In this document: piece by piece, positions 34,279-39,611 of the stretch
Layout of the letters: each line of letters starts with the position of its first letter
Numbering within the stretch: position 1 is the first letter of the stretch
Assembly: GCA_017959225.1 (NCBI GenBank)
Contig: JAGDBD010000005.1
Span: forward strand, 1-39,611
DNA: 39,611 bases
Direction of reading: 5' to 3'
Source: Fibrobacter sp.
Lineage (GTDB): Bacteria > Fibrobacterota > Fibrobacteria > Fibrobacterales > Fibrobacteraceae
The notes under the pieces: model-generated
Databases searched by the model: none
Told to the model about the DNA's origin: nothing
What the model saw: the letters and a program-made list of their open reading frames with translations, nothing else
Program-made: the position numbers and the translations under genes

Positions 34279-35066
34279 TATTTTGCCCGGTTGACGACTC
34301 CGAAGCTGAACCGGAATTGCAGCATTAAACCGCCCAAGTCCCACTTCGCTTTGTCTGTGTCTTCATCGGGAACAACTCCCGAACAAGGTTCGTCCGATTC
34401 CACGATGATCCGTGAATATCCGATGTCGCCGTAGATGTGAATGTTTTTCCACGTGGTGACGAGATACCCGAGGCTAACGCCAAAACCGTTTCCTAAAAGG
34501 GAATTGTTGGCTGAAATTCTTCCCCAGCTGGAGTAGATTTCTGTACCGGGAAGCATCCAATACCACCGCAAAGATACGCTAAAAAGGCTTGCATTGGAAA
34601 GCGTAATCAAGTTTTGCGGAATGGATACGCGATATTCCAAATACAGCGGAAAACCTTGGAGCGTGTAGCTGTAACTGTGAATTTTGTCTTTTCGGTCGGT
34701 TACCACCACTTCTTCGTTGTCGTAAATGTACCCGAAACCGGCGCTGACAAAATGCCCTTCACGCCACTGGAGCTGTAAACCGGCTGTAATAGGAAAGCAG
34801 AAGTTCACCTTTTGGAAATCCTGCTTGGCAACGTAGCTGCTTTCTGCTTCGGTCAAAGCTTGGGCTTTGTAATGCTTGTAAATCGTATCGACCTGGGCCT
34901 GGAATTTTTCGCGGTTGTCGAATCCGATAAACGAAATGGAAGGTTGAATGAAAAAGGAAAGAATAGACTTGTCGTCCGACGATTCACTAACACCAGGACT
35001 TCCATTGTTTGGAAGAGCCCACAGGCTGGTGCATAAAACCGCAAATGCAACAAGGAGCTTTTTCAA
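34278..35066 (-). CDS. Outer-membrane beta-barrel protein, unknown function
   Basis: A 262-residue protein with a Sec signal (residues 1-17, ending SLWA), an acidic linker, and then alternating amphipathic strands such as GLQLQWREGHFVSAGFGYIY, FPLYLEYRVSI, FSVSLRWYWML and IHIYGDIGYSRII, ending GGLMLQFRFSFGVV. That is the pattern of an 8- to 10-stranded barrel. A helical segment around residues 55-80 (REKFQAQVDTIYKHYKAQALTEAE) interrupts it early. No family name can be given. It starts two bases after the bamD stop and overlaps the PHP gene start, so the three genes form one operon. Confidence 0.72.
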   Translation of the reverse strand: MKKLLVAFAVLCTSLWALPNNGSPGVSESSDDKSILSFFIQPSISFIGFDNREKFQAQVDTIYKHYKAQALTEAESSYVAKQDFQKVNFCFPITAGLQLQWREGHFVSAGFGYIYDNEEVVVTDRKDKIHSYSYTLQGFPLYLEYRVSIPQNLITLSNASLFSVSLRWYWMLPGTEIYSSWGRISANNSLLGNGFGVSLGYLVTTWKNIHIYGDIGYSRIIVESDEPCSGVVPDEDTDKAKWDLGGLMLQFRFSFGVVNRAK

Positions 35067-35068
35067 TC

Positions 35069-35962
35069 TTAATCCTCGTCTTCCTCGATTCTTTCGTCGT
35101 CAGGCTGGGCTTCGGCTTCTTCTTTTGCTTCCTGCTTGGCGATCAGCTTTTGCTTTTGTTCCTTTTCGATGCGCTGTTGGAACTTCTTTTCCAGCTTGGC
35201 GATGTACTTTTCTTGGTTTTCCACCGATTCAATGCGCTTTTGGATGCTATCTGGAACTGTCAAACGGTAATTTTCCAAATAGAACCGAGCGGATTCAAAC
35301 TGATCGAGTTCTGCGTAACTTTCGACGAGAAGGTTCAAAGCTTCCGGACGGCGCTTGCTGCGCGGGTAAAGGTCCAAAAATTCCTTCATGTAAATGACTG
35401 TGGACTGCGGATGCCCCAGCTTGTGGTAAAGGCGTGCCACGCGAAAATCCCGTTCAGCACGGCGTTCGATCAGCAAATTCAGGTAATGATTGACCGAATC
35501 GTTCAATGCGGATTCCGGATAGTTGGACTGGAACTTTTCAAAATCGCGCATGGCGAGGGTTGTGTTCGTTTCATCGCGGTCGATGTCGTATTCAATATTG
35601 AACGCAGAAACCGCTTTGCGGAATTCGGCCGTTTCGATGAACGGGGAACTGGGGAAGTTGTTGATGAAACTGCCATATTCACCACGGGCTTCCAACCATT
35701 CTTCCAAATTGAAGTAGCTTTCGGCGAGAAGGAACTGGGCTTGTTCCATGTAACCTGTACCGATACAGATGTTCAGAATTTCTTCTAGAGGCTCTTTGAC
35801 ACGTCCGTAATTGCCCGCTTTGAATTCCTTGTCGGCATTTTCGAATCGAAGCCGGCACATTTGGGTACGGTCGCCACCGCCTTCGCTGGAAGCGCAAGAC
35901 ATTAGAGAAAATGCAGTGACCGCAAGAAGGCTATAAATCAAGAAATGTTTTTTTATGCGCAT
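35069..35962 (-). CDS. bamD: Outer-membrane assembly lipoprotein BamD
   Basis: A 297-residue lipoprotein with lipobox SLMSC (Cys at residue 23). The mature part is made of tetratricopeptide-like helix pairs: ADKEFKAGNYGRVKEPLEEIL, QAQFLLAESYFNLEEWLEARGEYGSFINNFPSS, ADLI-like central helices RDFEKFQSNYPESALND and VARLYHKLGHPQSTVIYMKEFLDLYPRS. YP and FP turn motifs at repeat ends are typical for BamD (YfiO). It helps BamA insert outer-membrane proteins. The acidic tail of ~50 residues (EKEQKQKLIAKQEAKEEAEAQPDD) is longer than usual. A barrel candidate follows immediately. Confidence 0.87.
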   Translation of the reverse strand: MRIKKHFLIYSLLAVTAFSLMSCASSEGGGDRTQMCRLRFENADKEFKAGNYGRVKEPLEEILNICIGTGYMEQAQFLLAESYFNLEEWLEARGEYGSFINNFPSSPFIETAEFRKAVSAFNIEYDIDRDETNTTLAMRDFEKFQSNYPESALNDSVNHYLNLLIERRAERDFRVARLYHKLGHPQSTVIYMKEFLDLYPRSKRRPEALNLLVESYAELDQFESARFYLENYRLTVPDSIQKRIESVENQEKYIAKLEKKFQQRIEKEQKQKLIAKQEAKEEAEAQPDDERIEEDED

Positions 35963-36032
35963 TGGTCCGTCTTAAAAAGGATGGAACGTTTTCAAGTTAC
36001 TAAATTAGCAAAAACGAGTTGAAAAAACGTCT

Positions 36033-37454
36033 ATGATTCTTGTCCGGTATGTGTTGAAGGAACATCTAGCGCCATTTTTATTGGCGTTGTTTGTCATCAC
36101 ATTCCTTTTTGTGGTGGATTTTCTCGTTACAATTCTCGACAATGTCCTTTCCAAGGGACTTCCGCTTTCCACCGTTCTTGAAATTTTTGCGTTGAATATC
36201 GTCTGGATGCTTTCCCTTTCGATTCCGATGGCGGTCCTCGTGGCGTGTCTCATGGCCTTTGGGCGCCTTTCGGGGGATCAGGAAATCACTGCGATGAAAG
36301 CGGCGGGAATTTCTCCTTTGGCGATGATGCGGCCCGTTTTGCTCGTGGGAGTTTTAATTTCGGAACTTTTGGTTCTGTTCAATAATTGGCTTTTGCCTGA
36401 AGCGAATCATCGTTCGGTAGAGCTCATGAGTGCCGTTTCGCGCAAAAAGCCCCATGCTTTTATCGATGCGGGAAAGTTGACTACCCAATTTCCTGGAGTC
36501 CAGCTTTGGGTGGATCGCATCGATCCTTCTACAGGCACTCTTTACGGCATTCAGATTTTTGAAACCGACGGCAAAGGACCTCCCCGAGTCGTCTTGGCGG
36601 ATAGCGCAACGATGGATTACGCCGATCACGGCGCAACCCTTATGCTAAGGCTTAAAAGCGGAGAAAATCACATGGTGGACAAGGATGATCCATCGGGATA
36701 TTTCCGCATCCGTTTTTCTTCGGAAGATTTTGCCATTAAAAATGTGAACGACCGACTGGAACGCCGGGATCGCAAACATCGCAGCGACCGCGAAATGCCT
36801 GTCAACATGATGCTCGAAGTGATTGAAGAAGCGAAAAAGAGCGAAGGGAAGATTATCGAAGAATCGTACGGAATGCTTTTACCGGATCTGGTCCATTTGC
36901 GGGAATTTGTCAAAGGGGATTCCATCGTTCCTAAAAATGGAAACTGGGAATATGAAGCGGATTCTCTTCGCCACGTGAGAGCCTTGCGGGATGTTGCCAT
37001 TGCAGAAAGGACTCGTCAGAGAATGGTACACAGAACTTCGGAACGTGTTCTTTCCGAAAAAAAGCGTCAAGCGCAGTACTGGGTGGAAGTTCACAAAAAA
37101 TTCAGTACGAGCGTCGCTTGCCTCATTTTTGTTTTAATCGGTGCTCCGCTTGGAATTATGGCGCGTAAAGGCGGCATTGGAACGGGCGTTATTTACAGCA
37201 TCGCATTCTTTGTCTTGTACTGGGTCTGTTTGATCGGTGGAGAAAATCTCGCTGACCGCTTGATCGTTTCACCGGTTCTCGCCATGTGGATTTCCAATGG
37301 GATCATCGGCGTAATCGGAATCTTGCTCACATGGAAAATGGTTCGGGACCGTTACTCGGGAACGACTCCGTTAGGCCATGTCAAGAATTTCTTTATGGGT
37401 ATTTGGCATAAAATTTCCCGTAAAAAAGTGGTGACGGAGGGAACTGTCAGATGA
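36033..37454 (+). CDS. lptF: LptF/LptG-type LPS export permease (first of pair)
   Basis: A 473-residue YjgP/YjgQ-family protein. Three N-terminal spans (HLAPFLLALFVITFLFVVDFLV, VLEIFALNIVWMLSLSIPMAVLVACLMAFGRLSGDQEITAMKAAG, MMRPVLLVGVLISELLVLF) are followed by a periplasmic jellyroll-type region and three C-terminal spans (VACLIFVLIGAPLGIMARKGG...). It forms the membrane part of the LptB2FG machine that lifts LPS toward the cell surface. It is about 100 residues longer than E. coli LptF; the extra length is a charged helical region at about 240-345 (RRDRKHRSDREMPVNMMLEV and the segment around RALRDVAIAERTRQRM). The next gene overlaps by ATGA. Assignment as LptF rather than LptG rests on order only. 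Confidence 0.85.
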   Translation: MILVRYVLKEHLAPFLLALFVITFLFVVDFLVTILDNVLSKGLPLSTVLEIFALNIVWMLSLSIPMAVLVACLMAFGRLSGDQEITAMKAAGISPLAMMRPVLLVGVLISELLVLFNNWLLPEANHRSVELMSAVSRKKPHAFIDAGKLTTQFPGVQLWVDRIDPSTGTLYGIQIFETDGKGPPRVVLADSATMDYADHGATLMLRLKSGENHMVDKDDPSGYFRIRFSSEDFAIKNVNDRLERRDRKHRSDREMPVNMMLEVIEEAKKSEGKIIEESYGMLLPDLVHLREFVKGDSIVPKNGNWEYEADSLRHVRALRDVAIAERTRQRMVHRTSERVLSEKKRQAQYWVEVHKKFSTSVACLIFVLIGAPLGIMARKGGIGTGVIYSIAFFVLYWVCLIGGENLADRLIVSPVLAMWISNGIIGVIGILLTWKMVRDRYSGTTPLGHVKNFFMGIWHKISRKKVVTEGTVR

Positions 37455-38725
37455 AGTTCTCCCGCTATCTTGTTTGGAATTTTGTGAAGATGTTCCTGCT
37501 CGTGCTTTTGGGCGCGGTCTTCATGTTCATTGTGATCGATTTTGTGGGGAACATCAAAACGTGGCTTGCACGGGATCTGGCAGATGCTAGGGCTTATTAT
37601 ATCGCTTACATGCCCTATATTGTTTATCTCGTTTCTCCGGTAGCGCTTTTTATTGGTATTGTCGCCTCGGTGGGGAATATGTCGCGGCATCTTGAATTTA
37701 CCGCGATCCAGCAATCGGGCCGAAGCCCTTTCCGAGCGCTTATCCCGGTCTTTTTTGTCGGTGCAATAGTAACGGTGCTTTCCTTTTATCTCGATGCTAA
37801 AGTTTTGCCTGATGCAAACCATAACCGGTATAAAATTATGGAGCCCATGGCGCAGCAGCGCAAGGATCCCCGAATCAAAGACAAACATGATTTTGTGTAC
37901 ATTTCGGGGGACAAGACGAGCTGGTTTATGCGCATGTACGGTGGAACGACAAAGATCGGTCGCGACGTGGTGCTGCTTATTTACCGCGACGGAGATTTGG
38001 CAGAACGTTATGACGCCCGCCGTTTGCGTTGGATAGAACCGGATACAGTCCGGGCGCTTCAAACGGAATCGAAACCTTCTCGACAAATGGTGGCCGAAAG
38101 GAAAAACGCCGAAAAAAAAGAAAAAGATTCTAAAGATTCCGTCGTCAAATCGATTCAGCGTAAAATGGATTCCATTCAAACGGAAAAACTTTCTGCGAAG
38201 CCCAAAAAAGAATCCCCAGTGGAAATCAAACCGGGCTACTGGCGCTTGGAAGAAGGTTTCCAGCGTTCCTTCCACAAAGACGGTTCCGTTCAGATTCGTC
38301 ATTTTGTCCGTGAAAGTTTAAAAGGAAAAACCTCCCTTCTCCCCGAAGATTTTTTGGATGAACGCCAACGTGGTGACGAAATGGATGCCAAAACGATCCT
38401 TCGAAAAATTGAAGTCCAAAAGCGTTCCGGTGAAAAAACAAACAAACTGGAAACGGCTTATTTCTTCAAATATTCCGGTTCCATGATGAATTTTATCGTC
38501 CTTTTGATCGGGGCGGCCTTGGCGCACCGCTTTAATCGGAATGGAGGCCTTTCCCAAAAGTTTGGAATCGGTATTCTGCTTGTTTTTAGCTATTATGTGG
38601 TTATACGAATCGGTCTCAAGATGGGGGAAAATGGTGCGTTGAATCCGATGCTTGGCGCATGGATTGGACATATCATTTTTGCGGTGGTAGCTATTTGGAT
38701 GCTGCACCGCTCGTTCCGCTTGTGA
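37451..38725 (+). CDS. lptG: LptF/LptG-type LPS export permease (second of pair)
   Basis: A 424-residue paralogue of the preceding gene, with the same plan: RYLVWNFVKMFLLVLLGAVFMFIVIDF as the first span, YIAYMPYIVYLVSPVALFIGIVASVGNMSRHLEFTAIQQSG, then a periplasmic region and C-terminal spans GSMMNFIVLLIGAALAHRFNRNGG and beyond. The periplasmic region carries a Lys/Glu/Ser-rich insert at about 205-255 (AERKNAEKKEKDSKDSVVKS) that E. coli LptG lacks. With LptF and LptB it exports LPS. Four-base overlap with lptF suggests coupled translation. LptB is not in the window. Confidence 0.85.
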   Translation: MKFSRYLVWNFVKMFLLVLLGAVFMFIVIDFVGNIKTWLARDLADARAYYIAYMPYIVYLVSPVALFIGIVASVGNMSRHLEFTAIQQSGRSPFRALIPVFFVGAIVTVLSFYLDAKVLPDANHNRYKIMEPMAQQRKDPRIKDKHDFVYISGDKTSWFMRMYGGTTKIGRDVVLLIYRDGDLAERYDARRLRWIEPDTVRALQTESKPSRQMVAERKNAEKKEKDSKDSVVKSIQRKMDSIQTEKLSAKPKKESPVEIKPGYWRLEEGFQRSFHKDGSVQIRHFVRESLKGKTSLLPEDFLDERQRGDEMDAKTILRKIEVQKRSGEKTNKLETAYFFKYSGSMMNFIVLLIGAALAHRFNRNGGLSQKFGIGILLVFSYYVVIRIGLKMGENGALNPMLGAWIGHIIFAVVAIWMLHRSFRL

Positions 38726-38755
38726 TCGACACGAAAATGATGGTTGGTAATTAGA

Positions 38756-39611
38756 ATGTCTGATATTTTATACATCGTTTCCGGTCTTTTGATTGGCCTT
38801 GCGTTCCAAGGCGGTCTTTTTCTTTTTGCAATTCCGGTGGCTTTGATTGCGTTGGTCCTTGCCTGGTTGAACCGTCCGAGCCTTCCGACTTCCAAGGCGA
38901 ATACTGCAACGGTTCCTGTTTTACGTGCGACGCGGACAAATGACGCAACGGCAATCGGTCGCATTCTTCGCCCGGCGGTTACCCAGACGAGCCCTTCCCT
39001 TTCGGCACGGGATACGTTTACGGCTTATCCGGGAGAAGGCGATTCTTCGCTCGATAAGCTTAAAGGCAATGAAATCTGGGATAAACTTGAACGGGACTTG
39101 GACCCGATTTACCGCTCCATTCTGCGGGCTCTCCAGACTCTTGTGCCGAAATCCCACACGGTGCTTTTGCTTTTTAAATCGGGAGATGGAAAATCCTTTG
39201 CCATTCGCCAGTTCTCGGCAGAAGTCGAAGCGGAAATCAATATGAACGCCCGCATCGACGATGGCTCGGGAGTGATCGGTCAGCTTTCCCACCGGGATGT
39301 GAACCGCATCCTTGAAGGCGATCTTTTGAATGGAAAAAGTTTGGGTTATTATGCTACGGTTCCCATGGTGCATTCCGTTGCCGGAGTTCCCATTTACAAC
39401 AGCAAAAGTCAAAGGGTCGGCGCTCTTGTCATCGATTCTTTGGAACGCAATGCGTTTAACGCCACGTTGATTCCGATTCTCGACAGCTTTGCTGCCATGT
39501 TCTACATGCTCACATACAAGAGCTACACGTCGGCGTCGAATTACCGCGAAAAGAAAAAGTTCTATGAACTTTCCGCATACCAGCAGAAATTCTTTAAAAC
39601 CACCCTTTTGA
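38756..39611 (+). CDS. Membrane-anchored GAF-type domain protein (3' end outside window)
   Basis: The frame is open from ATG 38756 to the window edge (285 codons). Two hydrophobic segments fill residues 3-40 (ILYIVSGLLIGLAFQGGLFLF, IPVALIALVLAWL), followed by a low-complexity linker and then a GAF-like domain from about residue 105: DKLERDLDPIYRSILRALQTL, HTVLLLFKSGDGKSF, GSGVIGQLSHRDVNRIL, VAGVPIYNSKSQRVGALVIDSLE. The last readable residues form a helix (REKKKFYELSAYQQKFFKTTLL), which could lead into an output domain such as GGDEF or a kinase. It lies 30 bases after lptG; no strong ribosome site was found. Confidence 0.7.
   Translation, partial: MSDILYIVSGLLIGLAFQGGLFLFAIPVALIALVLAWLNRPSLPTSKANTATVPVLRATRTNDATAIGRILRPAVTQTSPSLSARDTFTAYPGEGDSSLDKLKGNEIWDKLERDLDPIYRSILRALQTLVPKSHTVLLLFKSGDGKSFAIRQFSAEVEAEINMNARIDDGSGVIGQLSHRDVNRILEGDLLNGKSLGYYATVPMVHSVAGVPIYNSKSQRVGALVIDSLERNAFNATLIPILDSFAAMFYMLTYKSYTSASNYREKKKFYELSAYQQKFFKTTLL

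Overview
The window reads as one stretch of chromosome from a Gram-negative, LPS-bearing diderm. Envelope markers are SurA, BamD, LptF/LptG homologues, several Sec lipoproteins and a PorV/UPF0164-like outer-membrane protein. Moderate GC, clear AGGAGG-type ribosome binding sites and this gene mix fit a Fibrobacter-like member of the FCB group; that placement is inference from style, not from a marker phylogeny. No tRNA, rRNA, IS element, CRISPR array or phage gene was seen. Coding density is very high, with many ATGA-type overlaps.

Layout. (1) 1-1.7 kb: the 3' part of purL, closed by a hairpin terminator. (2) 1.8-8.1 kb: a tightly overlapped surface-polysaccharide operon with two tandem FdtA/WxcM-like sugar ketoisomerases (the first broken by an in-frame TAA), a PLP sugar aminotransferase, a left-handed beta-helix acyltransferase, a FemAB/GNAT-like transferase, a Wzx-type flippase and two GT2 glycosyltransferases. 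Together they could make, acylate, polymerise onto a glycan and flip a 3-amino-3,6-dideoxyhexose. (3) 8.0-9.6 kb: an unknown minus-strand gene and two small membrane-anchored tandem paralogues. (4) 9.6-13.0 kb (minus): a membrane-anchored sugar-type solute-binding protein followed by a periplasmic-sensor diguanylate cyclase. (5) 13.0-14.5 kb: a regulatory-looking intergenic region with an 11-bp inverted repeat and a possible leader/attenuator, then a Bcr/CflA-type efflux pump.

(6) 14.6-23.5 kb: a long co-directional run of zinc-ribbon protein, HrpA helicase, SurA-like lipoprotein, SurA, FtsE, FolC and Pth. (7) 23.6-24.5 kb: a stand-alone protein with two retropepsin-like DTG lobes. (8) 24.5-25.6 kb: queD-queE behind a likely preQ1-I-type riboswitch. 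(9) 25.7-28.1 kb: guaB, a bidirectional terminator and convergent xerC.

(10) 28.2-32.8 kb: a five-gene operon of unknown function: PorV-like protein, tail-anchored STAS protein, degenerate LytM protein, lipoprotein, atypical Nudix. (11) 32.8-36.0 kb (minus): bamD, an outer-membrane beta-barrel candidate and a PHP-type metallohydrolase. (12) 36.0 kb to the end: lptF-lptG homologues and the 5' part of a membrane-anchored GAF-type protein.

The most unusual items are the bilobal DTG protein, the STAS/pseudo-LytM operon, the binding-protein/diguanylate-cyclase pair, the preQ1-like leader and the fresh-looking nonsense mutation in the duplicated ketoisomerase.
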